NCBI GenBank assembly: GCA_023246275.1
Contig: JAHFIS010000025.1
Location: 1-8,499 of the forward strand
Reading direction: 5' to 3'
DNA from: Candidatus Uhrbacteria bacterium
GTDB taxonomy: Bacteria; Patescibacteriota; Patescibacteriia; UBA9934; GWF2-40-263
DNA length: 8,499 bases
Made by a program: the position numbers and the translations under genes. Positions within the stretch are counted from its first letter, which is position 1, and each line of letters opens with the position of its first letter. Positions 1 to 6,362 of the stretch are shown piece by piece. Under the pieces are notes generated by a model. That model searched no databases, was not told the origin of the DNA, and saw nothing but the letters and a program-made list of their open reading frames with translations.

Positions 1-155
1 TCGACCGGCTGCACGCGATCGTCGGGAAGGCGCTCATCGTCCAAAGAAAGCGGAGGCCAACGCGCAAGTCGCTTGGCCGGAAGAACCGGGACCTGGACTC
101 GAAGGCCGCCGACAGCCGCAAGAAACAGCGGAGGCGAGCGGTTGATCAGGACTGA
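1..155 (+). CDS. arfB: ArfB-like alternative ribosome-rescue factor, C-terminal tail (partial)
   Basis: An open frame enters from the left edge (first full codon at position 3) and stops at TGA 153-155, giving about 50 residues. The sequence contains RKRRPTRKSLGRKNRDLDSK followed by a stretch rich in Arg and Lys. This matches the pattern of the ArfB/YaeJ/ICT1 C-terminus: an R-x-T-x-P/K-like linker, then R-R/D-L and a basic helix that enters the mRNA channel of stalled ribosomes. The family releases nascent chains from ribosomes that lack a stop codon, using an N-terminal GGQ domain that here lies outside the window. The gene sits 24 bp before tsaD on the same strand, so the two are probably cotranscribed. 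The assignment rests on the tail alone; a class I release factor is less likely because those lack such a basic C-terminal tail. Confidence 0.72.
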   Translation, partial: DRLHAIVGKALIVQRKRRPTRKSLGRKNRDLDSKAADSRKKQRRRAVDQD

Positions 156-179
156 AGAATCAGGTAGGCTTGGCTCGAT

Positions 180-1175
180 ATGCGCATCCTTGGAATCGAA
201 TCGAGCTGCGACGAAACGGCCATCGCGATCGTCTCCGGAGTCGGAGACGATCTTACGATTGAGAAAAGCCTTGTCGCCAGCCAGGCCGCGCTGCACGCGA
301 AGTACGGCGGAGTGGTCCCGGAGGTCGCGGCGCGCGAGCACATCGACGCGATCTTTCCGCTGCTGCTCGCGGCGGGGATTCCGCGCGACGGGTCGGAGAT
401 CGACGCGATCGCGGTCACGTCCGGGCCGGGGTTGGTACCGGCGCTGCGGGTCGGAGTGGAGCTGGCAAAGACGCTGGCGTGGGCGTGGAAGAAGCCGTTG
501 GTCGCGATCAATCACCTCGAGGGTCATCTTTATTCGACGTTCAAGGCGATCGAGTTTCCGGCGCTCGCGCTGCTTGTCTCCGGCGGCCATACGGAGATCG
601 TCCTTATGAAGGACCACGGGGTCTACGAGCGCGTCGGGGCCACCCGGGACGACGCGGCGGGGGAGGCGTTCGACAAGGTGGCGAAGCTGCTCGGGCTCGG
701 ATACCCGGGCGGTCCGGCGGTGTCGAAGGCCGCGGAGATCGGAGACTCCGCGTCGATTGAGTTTCCGCGGCCGATGATCGAGAGCGGGGATTTTGACTTT
801 TCGTTCTCGGGGCTGAAGACGGCGGTGGCGGTCCGTCGCCGGGAGAATCCGGACGACCGCGTCGAAGACGTCTGCGCGAGCTTCCAGGCTGCGGTCGTGG
901 ACGTGCTGGTCGCGAAGACGGTGCGGGCGGTCGAGAAGTTCGACCCGAAGTGCCTGATCCTCGCGGGCGGCGTCTCGGCGAACAGGGCGCTGCGGGACGG
1001 CCTGAAGGCTGTCATCGACGGGACCAACGTCCCCGTGAATTTTCTCGTACCCGACCTTTCCCTCACCGGCGACAACGCCGCGATGATCGCGGCCGCGGGC
1101 TATTATCGCGCCCTTCGCGGCGACGTTTGCGACCCACTGACGCTCGTGGCGGATCCGAACATGGAACTCGTATGA
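180..1175 (+). CDS. tsaD: tRNA N6-threonylcarbamoyladenosine transferase TsaD (Kae1/Gcp family)
   Basis: TsaD transfers the threonylcarbamoyl group from TC-AMP to A37 of ANN-decoding tRNAs, working with TsaB and TsaE in the cytoplasm. The 331-residue product has the usual bacterial length and all the family marks: N-terminal GIESSCDET (residues 5-13), the metal-binding HLEGH (His112 and His116), the ATP-binding SGGHT (134-138), GEAFDKVAKLLGLGYPGGP (161-179), GGVSAN (263-268) and a C-terminal TGDNAAMIA with the third metal ligand Asp298. The ATG at 180 is directly followed by the conserved strand, so the start is secure even though no strong Shine-Dalgarno is visible. It lies 24 bp after the ArfB-like gene, and its TGA overlaps the tsaE ATG (ATGA), which implies translational coupling. 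No tsaB or tsaC is seen in the window. Confidence 0.97.
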   Translation: MRILGIESSCDETAIAIVSGVGDDLTIEKSLVASQAALHAKYGGVVPEVAAREHIDAIFPLLLAAGIPRDGSEIDAIAVTSGPGLVPALRVGVELAKTLAWAWKKPLVAINHLEGHLYSTFKAIEFPALALLVSGGHTEIVLMKDHGVYERVGATRDDAAGEAFDKVAKLLGLGYPGGPAVSKAAEIGDSASIEFPRPMIESGDFDFSFSGLKTAVAVRRRENPDDRVEDVCASFQAAVVDVLVAKTVRAVEKFDPKCLILAGGVSANRALRDGLKAVIDGTNVPVNFLVPDLSLTGDNAAMIAAAGYYRALRGDVCDPLTLVADPNMELV

Positions 1176-1663
1176 CGCATGTCACCAATTCCGCGGAAGA
1201 GACAAAGAAAGTCGCCGCAGACCTTGCCTCGACCCTTCGAGGCGGTGAGACCGTCGCGCTCGTTGGCGACCTCGGCGCGGGAAAGACCACGTTCGCGCAA
1301 GGATTCTGCGCCGCGCTCGGTGTCACGTCGCCCGTGACGAGTCCGACCTTTGCGATCATGAACGTCTACGAACTGCCAACGCTAAGCGTTGGTAGTAGTT
1401 CAGGATTCCCGACGATTCGTCAGATCGTCCACCTCGACCTATACCGTCTTAAGTCCTCCCGCGAAATCGCGGCGCTCGGGCTTGAGGAATATCTTGGCAG
1501 GCCCGACACCGTCGCGCTCATCGAGTGGCCCGGGGCCGTGGATGGTGTACAATGGAACGCGAACGTGACCGTGCGTCTCTCCGCGACGGGGGAGACGGAA
1601 CGGACGATTGCTATTTCGTATGGAGATGGAGGGGATGACATTTCAGCCGGAGGCGGACGCTGA
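1172..1663 (+). CDS. tsaE: tRNA threonylcarbamoyladenosine biosynthesis ATPase TsaE
   Basis: TsaE is the small P-loop ATPase that regulates and resets the TsaB-TsaD complex in t6A synthesis. The 163-residue product shows Walker A GDLGAGKT (32-39), SPTF (57-60), HLDLYRL (87-93) and a C-terminal EWP (118-120), all in family order. The start is the ATG in the ATGA overlap with tsaD. Two oddities are visible. Residues 68-81 (LPTLSVGSSSGFPT) look like an extra loop between SPTF...NVYE and HLDLYRL. It is encoded by a palindrome-bearing stretch using codons unlike the rest (CTA, AGT, TCA). The natural-looking end ERTIAI (143-148) is followed by a glycine-rich tail of about 15 residues running 29 bp into the next gene. 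The insert lies in a loop away from the P-loop, so the protein is probably active. Confidence 0.95.
   Translation: MTHVTNSAEETKKVAADLASTLRGGETVALVGDLGAGKTTFAQGFCAALGVTSPVTSPTFAIMNVYELPTLSVGSSSGFPTIRQIVHLDLYRLKSSREIAALGLEEYLGRPDTVALIEWPGAVDGVQWNANVTVRLSATGETERTIAISYGDGGDDISAGGGR
1376..1392. repeat. Perfect 17-nt palindrome inside an in-frame tsaE insert
   Basis: CCAACGCT-A-AGCGTTGG is an 8-bp inverted repeat around a single A. It sits at the 5' end of the 42 bp (1373-1414) that encode residues missing from the usual TsaE alignment. The following bases (GGTAGTAGTTCAGGATTC) are poorer in GC than the surrounding gene. No other copy is seen in this window. It could be a small palindromic element tolerated in-frame, comparable in principle with Rickettsia palindromic elements, or simply a loop expansion. 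Confidence 0.6.
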
Positions 1664-3557
1664 CGCGGCGCCGAAGGTATCGCCGCTCAATCGGCTCGTC
1701 GAGGAGACCCTCAAGACGTTTTTTGCGTCGGATGTCCGCGTGACGGACTCGACCGTGACGTGGAAGCATCGGAAGACGAACGCGCCGCAGGTCGTGGAGC
1801 TTCCGTCCGGAATCGAACCGAGCATCGCGGAGGCGCTCGCGTCCATGCCGGCTTCCCCGGACGGCGAGCTTTTTGCGCGGGCCGCGCTGCTGAAGGATCT
1901 CGAACGGCGCGTCCAGGGGGTCGTGTCGCAAAGGCGGACGGGCGCAGATTCCGCGGCGTTCCTCCTGAAGGCGATCACTCATGCGTTCAAGGAATTTCCG
2001 TCGTCCATCCGCCAGGACGTCCATAACTTCGACCAGCGGGTCCGGGCGCGGGCGAAAAAAACGGACGCCATGCGCGAGACGGACGACCATTCCGACGCCG
2101 CACGCATCCGGCAGGCGGGGGAATTCAACAGGGAAATCGATCGGATCGAGGCGCGGAAGTCACGAATGCCGGCTGAGGAACGGGCGCGGCAGGCGCAGGC
2201 TCTTGCTCAGTCGGTCCACTTGGAAAACATGGCGCGCTTGACGGAAGCGACAGCGCACAACATGGAAATAGACCGGATGAAGGCGGAGGCGCGCGCCAAG
2301 GAGCAGCAGCTTCTCGCCGAGGCGGCGCGGGAGAGAAAGATCGAGCGGAAGCGGGCCGAGATTCTGCGCAACGAGGCGGAACGCCAGGCCCTCGGTCTGT
2401 CGGAGCGCACGGCCGAGGAGATCGAGGACGTGCGGCTGCTGCACGCGACGTATCGCGCCAAATGGATCGCGTCCGGCGGCCATCCCGACCCGAGCTCGTT
2501 TCTGGGCGTTCCAGAGGGAATGCGGAAATGGGCCATGGACGCGGACGCGAACATGCGGAAGAACATCGACGATCCCGGATCCGTCGGCAACGTGTACGGG
2601 ACGGGCCACGAGCTATTTCTCGGGGTGGAGATCAAGGATCAGCGCTGGTTCGACGCGCGGGTGATCCGCATCGCGGCGGTCGACGACTATTCCAACAGCC
2701 TCGACCTCGCGCTGGAGTTCCCGTACGATCCCGAGCTCGGCATCTATCCGCGCCTGGCAATCGACTTTACGACGGCGGTGAAACAGGACGTTCTCGATCA
2801 CAAGCTGGAGAAGCAGGGCCGCGGAACGAACGTGAACTTCTTTCGGTCTGAGGAGGAGACGCGGGACGGCAGGCCGTTCGAAGGACGCGTCGAAGACCTG
2901 CCGATCGTGATCCTCGGCGTGGACGGAAAGGTCCTTGCCGAGGTGGGCGCGGCTCTCCGGCGCGGGGAAACGATCGGGCCGGACCATCCCATCAAGATGG
3001 TGCTGCTCCGCCAGGCGGTCATCCAGGTCGGATTGCAAATCAAGGAGCTGGCCGCGAAATTCATGGGGAACGCGCTCAGGAACAGGCCGTCGGATCGGAG
3101 GACGCTCGAGGCGGTCCGGGCCTACTCCGAGGGCTTTCAATCTGGCGGCGACTTTCTGCAGGACGTTTCCGCCATTCGCGACATCCTGAGGACCGTTCCG
3201 GCCGACGGGATGGACTATTATCTTGGCAAACGCGCGACGAACCGGTTCCGGAACCTGCTCTCCATCCACCGCAGCCTCGAGCGACAGATCGCGTCGACGG
3301 GCACGAGCCATCCCGCCGCGGACGAGATGATGAGGACGATCCGGCTTTCCCAGGTCATCCGACAAACGGAGCAACGTCCTTCCCAAACGAAAATCTCCCC
3401 GCCCGGGGAGATTTTTCTTACGCGTCGAGCCGGCTCTGCCGAACGCGTTTCGTCGGGAAATAAAAAAGACGCACAGGAGTGCGCCAGGCGGTCAGTCGGG
3501 ATCGGGAACGATTCGGTTCATGAGGTCGGTGACGATCCTTTCGGGATCGGCGCATGA
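1635..3557 (+). CDS. Unrecognised 640-residue protein with central coiled coil; frame reads through its terminator
   Basis: I do not recognise this protein. From the ATG at 1635, with GGAG 9 nt upstream at 1622-1625, it has a soluble N-terminal part. A long charged helical stretch rich in Glu, Arg, Lys and Ala follows (about residues 160-270, likely coiled coil). A globular part follows around residues 280-480, with the strand pattern SLDLALEF (about 351-358) and LAIDFTTAVK (about 374-383). The acidic/Lys spacing faintly resembles a PD-(D/E)XK nuclease core, but that is inference only. No signal peptide or membrane segment is seen. It overlaps tsaE by 29 bp, so it is probably in the same operon. 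The frame has no stop before the hairpin terminator at 3390-3420 and continues to TGA 3555-3557, overlapping the convergent kinase gene. The functional protein probably ends near residue 585, and the last 55 or so codons are doubtful. Starts at 1608 (TTG), 1620 or 1626 are alternatives. Confidence 0.8.
   Translation: MTFQPEADADAAPKVSPLNRLVEETLKTFFASDVRVTDSTVTWKHRKTNAPQVVELPSGIEPSIAEALASMPASPDGELFARAALLKDLERRVQGVVSQRRTGADSAAFLLKAITHAFKEFPSSIRQDVHNFDQRVRARAKKTDAMRETDDHSDAARIRQAGEFNREIDRIEARKSRMPAEERARQAQALAQSVHLENMARLTEATAHNMEIDRMKAEARAKEQQLLAEAARERKIERKRAEILRNEAERQALGLSERTAEEIEDVRLLHATYRAKWIASGGHPDPSSFLGVPEGMRKWAMDADANMRKNIDDPGSVGNVYGTGHELFLGVEIKDQRWFDARVIRIAAVDDYSNSLDLALEFPYDPELGIYPRLAIDFTTAVKQDVLDHKLEKQGRGTNVNFFRSEEETRDGRPFEGRVEDLPIVILGVDGKVLAEVGAALRRGETIGPDHPIKMVLLRQAVIQVGLQIKELAAKFMGNALRNRPSDRRTLEAVRAYSEGFQSGGDFLQDVSAIRDILRTVPADGMDYYLGKRATNRFRNLLSIHRSLERQIASTGTSHPAADEMMRTIRLSQVIRQTEQRPSQTKISPPGEIFLTRRAGSAERVSSGNKKDAQECARRSVGIGNDSVHEVGDDPFGIGA
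3390..3420 (+). terminator. Strong intrinsic terminator ending the tsaD-tsaE operon
   Basis: AAAATCTCCCCG (3390-3401) and CGGGGAGATTTT (3404-3415) form a perfect 12-bp stem closed by CC, followed by TCTTA. The A-run on the 5' side gives a U-run in the opposite direction, so it could work both ways. It lies inside the open frame of the 640-residue protein, about 135 bp before that frame's stop. Confidence 0.88.
3462..3485 (-). terminator. Intrinsic terminator of the downstream kinase-fold gene
   Basis: On the - strand GGCGCAC-TCCT-GTGCGTC forms a 7-bp stem (one G-U pair) with a 4-nt loop, followed directly by TTTTTT (complement of 3462-3467). It starts 6 nt after the stop codon of the kinase-fold gene at 3492. 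Confidence 0.85.
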
Positions 3558-4124
3558 TACCGCCTCGACTGAGCGCCCGAAGTCGATGATCCAGATGTCC
3601 GCGTCCGAGATGACCTCGCGGGTGCCGAGGAGGAACTTTTCCTCGCCCGTGAACATGAAGTTGCCGAGGTGCGGATCGCCGTGGGTGATCCCCGCCTTGT
3701 TCAGCGCCCGAAACGCGTCGAGGATCTTCTCGGAAAACGACTCGGTGATGAATCGTTTGTCCGCGCAGATCGCCCGGTATGCCGTCTTGCCCGGGACGAA
3801 GTCCATGACGAGGCATCCGAGCCTCTGGTCGTCGAGCAGGACGCGCGGGACGCGGAACGGCCCGTCCCGGATTTCGCCTGCGAGCCGTTGGATCCTGGTC
3901 TCATGGCTCCGAGCGCGGAAGGTCGGGTTCCACGCCTTGAGGGCGTACCGGTCCAGCGACCGGTCGTTGTCGTCGAACGGGTTGAACATCCGGAAGACGA
4001 TCCCGTCCTTTCCTTCCCCGAGATAGTGGGCCATGTGGTTCGGCCCGGTGAAGACCTCCATGAGCTTGGGCAGGAAATCCGTTACCTTGCGGCAATTTGC
4101 CTCGTCGATTGAATGAACGAACAC
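3492..4124 (-). CDS. Protein-kinase-fold protein, 210 residues
   Basis: This compact kinase-like protein has a glycine-rich loop YLGEGKDGIVF (G36, G38, G41), a candidate ATP lysine in ALKAW (Lys63) and a possible helix-C glutamate (Glu75). The hinge-like stretch is LVMDFVPG (105-112), the catalytic loop HGDPHLGN (His148, Asp150, Asn155), and the metal motif IDFG (Asp181). All phosphotransfer residues are present, so it is probably an active ATP-dependent kinase; the substrate is unknown. HGDPHLGN is closer to RIO, APH and ABC1-type small kinases than to classical Ser/Thr kinases. I chose the GTG at 4124, preceded by GGAGG at 4129-4133. The ATG at 4175 lies inside the -35 box of a near-perfect promoter and could not be on that transcript. 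It follows another kinase-fold gene but has its own promoter and terminator. Confidence 0.86.
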   Translation of the reverse strand: MFVHSIDEANCRKVTDFLPKLMEVFTGPNHMAHYLGEGKDGIVFRMFNPFDDNDRSLDRYALKAWNPTFRARSHETRIQRLAGEIRDGPFRVPRVLLDDQRLGCLVMDFVPGKTAYRAICADKRFITESFSEKILDAFRALNKAGITHGDPHLGNFMFTGEEKFLLGTREVISDADIWIIDFGRSVEAVSCADPERIVTDLMNRIVPDPD

Positions 4125-4128
4125 ACAC

Positions 4129-4133
4129 CCTCC
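4129..4133 (-). promoter_or_regulatory. Shine-Dalgarno that decides the kinase start; can be sequestered in a hairpin
   Basis: GGAGG on the - strand lies 4 nt before GTG 4124-4122. The surrounding sequence, ACACAC-T-CTCC, loop CACAC, GGAG-G-GTGTGT (about 4121-4147), folds into a hairpin with a single internal mismatch. That hairpin pairs the Shine-Dalgarno with an upstream CTCC and the start region with ACACAC. Transcripts starting near 4140 would keep the inner CTCC/GGAG pairing. Confidence 0.6.
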
Positions 4134-4146
4134 GTGTGGGAGAGTG

Positions 4147-4175
4147 TGTATAGCATGCCTTTCGGGCACTGTCAA
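4147..4175 (-). promoter_or_regulatory. Near-consensus sigma-70-type promoter for the 210-residue kinase-fold gene
   Basis: On the - strand TTGACA (4175-4170), a 17-bp spacer, and TATACA (4152-4147) with TGC directly before the -10 (an extended -10). It lies in the short gap after the upstream kinase-fold gene (stop at 4181). Expected transcription start is near 4140, leaving a leader of about 15 nt before the GTG start. Confidence 0.85.
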
Positions 4176-4180
4176 TTGTA

Positions 4181-5230
4181 TCAGGCGATTTTGCTGGCCC
4201 TTCTGTCGTTCTCAATTCTCCGTCGAAGCATTTCGTCGTATGCCTCCGCGACATCTCTGTCCGCGTCGTCCGCGCTCACTTCCAACTCCACTTCTTTCAG
4301 CATGGCCCGTACTTCCTCGTTCTCCGCTTCGATCTCTTTCGAGTAACTCGCCGCGTTTTCCTGTGGAAACCCAATCGTACGCTCAAAGTCGAGCAAGACG
4401 ATATCCGCGCGGTTGACCAGGCGGACCGTCGGCCGTTGGCGCCCGTAGGCGGCAGGGAGGACAACGTCACGATGGGTCGCGTTTGCGAGAAAGACGTTTC
4501 CATCGTTCACGTCGTGGTGAATGAATCCAAGCCGGTGGAATTGATTGAACGCCGAGACGATATCGGCGGCCGTTTCCGAGGTCAGGCGGAGAACGCGAGT
4601 GGGCGTCCCCCTTCTCAGGCCTTCGACGAAGGTTTGAAGGGATCCGTTGTGCGCGTCGGCCTCCAAGCGCTCCAGGATGATTCCGGCCTCCTCGCTTTCC
4701 CTTCGCCGAACATGCGCGAGCAGCCTCGGTACGCGCAGCTGGGATCCCGCCGCGTCGATTCGACGCTGGACTTCCAGGTGGGTGTTCAGCTCCCTTGCGA
4801 CGAGATTGTCCATCTTCACGAGCTTGACGCAGGCGAACCTTAGAAACGGAAAGCGCTCCTCAAGGCCGTCCGCGTTCAGGCGCAGGATCATCCGGCCGCG
4901 ACCCCCCGCAAAATTTCCGGCAATGAGATGGCCGGCAAACTGGTCGTCGCGCGTCACGAAGCCCGTCGCATCCCGAAGGACCTCGACCAGCTCTTCCGGA
5001 CTGATCCGACGAAGGGCGTCCGCAGCTGCCGCCGCTCCCGGATGCGTATGACGTTCGAGAACGTCGAGCAGCCCGCGGTGCGTGTCATGGGGCGGTATTT
5101 CCGGAAGAGGATTGCGTTCCGGCCGAGGGTCCCCATCGTGCGGATCGGCAGGAGGCATCACGGGAGGGGAAGCGAGTTCCGGAGCGGGAGGAGCGGCTTG
5201 TCCTGGATTCGAAGGTCGATCGATAGGCAT
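4181..5230 (-). CDS. Protein-kinase-fold protein, 349 residues, with proline-rich N-terminus
   Basis: Residues 1-50 are rich in Pro, Asp and His and probably disordered. A kinase-like core follows: a loop with glycines at AGNFAGGRGRMI (104-115), candidate ATP lysine CVKLVK (Lys136), a possible helix-C Glu147 in ARELNTH, and hinge-like IILERLE (184-190). The catalytic loop is HHDVNDGN (His239, Asp240, Asn245), with DFE (Asp281) in place of DFG. The C-terminus (about 295-345) is a charged, acidic helical tail. The key catalytic residues are present, so activity is plausible; the substrate is unknown. The start ATG at 5230 lacks a clear Shine-Dalgarno. It lies 23 bp after a 58-residue ORF, and the promoter at 5459-5487 probably serves both. 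It shares the fold but little else with the adjacent 210-residue kinase, so the pair is not a recent duplication. Confidence 0.85.
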   Translation of the reverse strand: MPIDRPSNPGQAAPPAPELASPPVMPPADPHDGDPRPERNPLPEIPPHDTHRGLLDVLERHTHPGAAAAADALRRISPEELVEVLRDATGFVTRDDQFAGHLIAGNFAGGRGRMILRLNADGLEERFPFLRFACVKLVKMDNLVARELNTHLEVQRRIDAAGSQLRVPRLLAHVRRRESEEAGIILERLEADAHNGSLQTFVEGLRRGTPTRVLRLTSETAADIVSAFNQFHRLGFIHHDVNDGNVFLANATHRDVVLPAAYGRQRPTVRLVNRADIVLLDFERTIGFPQENAASYSKEIEAENEEVRAMLKEVELEVSADDADRDVAEAYDEMLRRRIENDRRASKIA

Positions 5231-5253
5231 AAAATAGCTCTAAGGAGATTTCT

Positions 5254-5430
5254 TCACGCGTCGCCGGGCTCGACCTTCTCCGCGATCCGCTCGGCGGCGT
5301 CCTCTTGCAGCAGCTTGCGTACGGCATCCTCCGCGTCGCTCGCCGCCCGCTCGAGCGAGCGAATCGCCGCGACGGCCTCGTCGGAGGATCCCTCCGGTGG
5401 GGATAACTCTTTGTTTTTCTGCTCGGGCAT
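5254..5430 (-). CDS. Small acidic protein, 58 residues, unknown function
   Basis: MPEQKNKELSPPEGSSDE is followed by a predicted amphipathic helix rich in Ala, Glu, Arg and Asp (about residues 19-50). There is no Cys, no membrane segment and no recognisable domain. The frame stays open upstream of this ATG, but a promoter (TTGATC, 17 bp, TAGTAT at 5459-5487) would start transcription near 5452. That leaves a leader of about 20 nt and makes this ATG the natural first start. No Shine-Dalgarno is visible. It lies 23 bp before the 349-residue kinase-fold gene and could be its small partner or substrate, which is inference. It could instead be an untranslated leader of the kinase gene. Confidence 0.5.
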   Translation of the reverse strand: MPEQKNKELSPPEGSSDEAVAAIRSLERAASDAEDAVRKLLQEDAAERIAEKVEPGDA

Positions 5431-5458
5431 AGGGTGTGATGTTCGGGAGTCTGACAAG

Positions 5459-5487
5459 ATACTATCGGCTTTTGACCGAAAGATCAA
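5459..5487 (-). promoter_or_regulatory. Promoter for the small protein and the 349-residue kinase-fold gene
   Basis: On the - strand TTGATC (5487-5482), 17-bp spacer, TAGTAT (5464-5459). It is placed between the terminator at 5538-5562 and the first start codon at 5430. Confidence 0.65.
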
Positions 5488-5537
5488 CGTCGGACGAGTG
5501 CTGCCCGTTGGGTGGTCGGTCTCCCGTTTTGCAAGGT

Positions 5538-5562
5538 AAAAAAATACGACCAGGCGGTCGCA
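5538..5562 (-). terminator. Intrinsic terminator after the 212-residue protein gene
   Basis: On the - strand TGCGACC-GCCT-GGTCGTA forms a 7-bp stem (one G-U pair), followed by seven Ts (complement of 5538-5544). It begins about 20 nt after the stop at 5583. Confidence 0.82.
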
Positions 5563-5582
5563 GGGGGTGACGTGTCGCATCG

Positions 5583-6221
5583 CTACACCGCCCGCAGTCC
5601 CGTGAACGCGGGAACCGTCGAGACGGGGACGCCGAGGTGCGCGGCGAGGCGGCGGCGGAAGCGGGCGAGGATGCGGGCGTTGGCCCAGGAGGCGAACGGG
5701 TCGGCGTGATGGACGCCACAGAGTCGGATGAGCGATCCGTCGTCGCTCGACACGATGACGTGCCGCATGTCGCGCCACCACGGGTAGGTTGCCACGCGCA
5801 TCGACGGCTCGACGGAGGGGTCGATGGTGAGCACGAGCGCGTTCGTGCTTGGGACGTTCTGCTCGCGCATCGACCCGAGGATGGCGCTGACGGCCGCGTC
5901 GTAGAGGTATCCCTCCACGATGCCGTTCGCGCGATGGAGCTGCTCGGCGCCGACTTGCGCCAGCTGCAGGAGCCCGCGCCGGACGATGGACGGGCCGATC
6001 CGTTCGTCGGACCACGGCCTCGGGGCCCCGGCGGCGACGGCGGCGATCGTGGTCGTCCGGTCCGTGCACAGGGCGACGCGACCTCGCACGACCTCCTCGA
6101 CCGTCTCCTTGATGTCCGCGTGCTCGGGCGCCGTGTCGACCCCGAATCCCCTTTCAAGCGGTGAGACGCGGATGGAAAACGCGAGGGGGGCTCGCTTGGC
6201 GGGACTTGTCGGTGAGGGCAT
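5583..6221 (-). CDS. Unknown 212-residue protein, member A of a tandem paralogue pair
   Basis: I do not recognise the family. The start ATG at 6221 is preceded by GGAG with 8 nt spacing. The protein is soluble, with no signal peptide or membrane segment. Residues 91-116 (starting GAEQLHRANG, ending VSAILG) align without gaps with residues 81-106 of the next upstream gene product, with 13 of 26 positions identical. Further shared marks are an N-terminal F-S-I/V strand, a V-x-C-T/S stretch (49-53 here) followed by a T-rich strand, W/L-S-D-E/Q, and a C-terminal P-F-x-x-W-x-x-x-R-I (175-184). The pair is therefore a diverged duplication. No catalytic motif is obvious; the alternating strand/helix pattern suggests a small alpha/beta fold. 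It is transcribed alone from the promoter at 6300-6328 and ended by the terminator at 5538-5562. Confidence 0.78.
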   Translation of the reverse strand: MPSPTSPAKRAPLAFSIRVSPLERGFGVDTAPEHADIKETVEEVVRGRVALCTDRTTTIAAVAAGAPRPWSDERIGPSIVRRGLLQLAQVGAEQLHRANGIVEGYLYDAAVSAILGSMREQNVPSTNALVLTIDPSVEPSMRVATYPWWRDMRHVIVSSDDGSLIRLCGVHHADPFASWANARILARFRRRLAAHLGVPVSTVPAFTGLRAV

Positions 6222-6299
6222 GGGGAATGCTCCGCGGGGGTTTGGTTGGCGCGTCGGCCAAAGGCACTGGGCTCGTCGAAGTTGGCGACGCGCGGGGAA

Positions 6300-6328
6300 A
6301 GAGTAGGTCTTTCACTGGGAACCGTCAA
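6300..6328 (-). promoter_or_regulatory. Promoter for the 212-residue protein gene
   Basis: On the - strand TTGACG (6328-6323), 17-bp spacer, TACTCT (6305-6300). It lies just after the terminator of the upstream paralogue (6335-6362) and predicts a leader of about 70 nt before the ATG at 6221, in which I see no further structure. Confidence 0.6.
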
Positions 6329-6334
6329 CCCAAC

Positions 6335-6362
6335 AAAAAAGACGCCGCTGGATGCGGGCGTC
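6335..6362 (-). terminator. Intrinsic terminator overlapping the stop of the 190-residue protein gene
   Basis: On the - strand GACGCC (6362-6357), a 10-nt loop, GGCGTC (6346-6341), then TTTTTT (complement of 6335-6340). The 5' arm overlaps the TGA stop codon at 6363-6361. Confidence 0.8.

Noticed and set aside
73..609. Open frame of 178 codons on the + strand overlapping arfB and tsaD
   Set aside because: It is an out-of-frame shadow of tsaD with an Arg/Ser-rich composition typical of GC-rich antiframes; tsaD is certain.
1608..1634. TTG or earlier ATG starts for the 640-residue protein
   Set aside because: ATG 1635 has GGAG at 9 nt and reduces the overlap with tsaE. The earlier starts cannot be excluded but have no better ribosome-binding site.
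4125..4175. ATG start at 4175 for the 210-residue kinase
   Set aside because: It lies within the -35 box of the best promoter seen. GGAGG followed by GTG at 4124 gives a better start.
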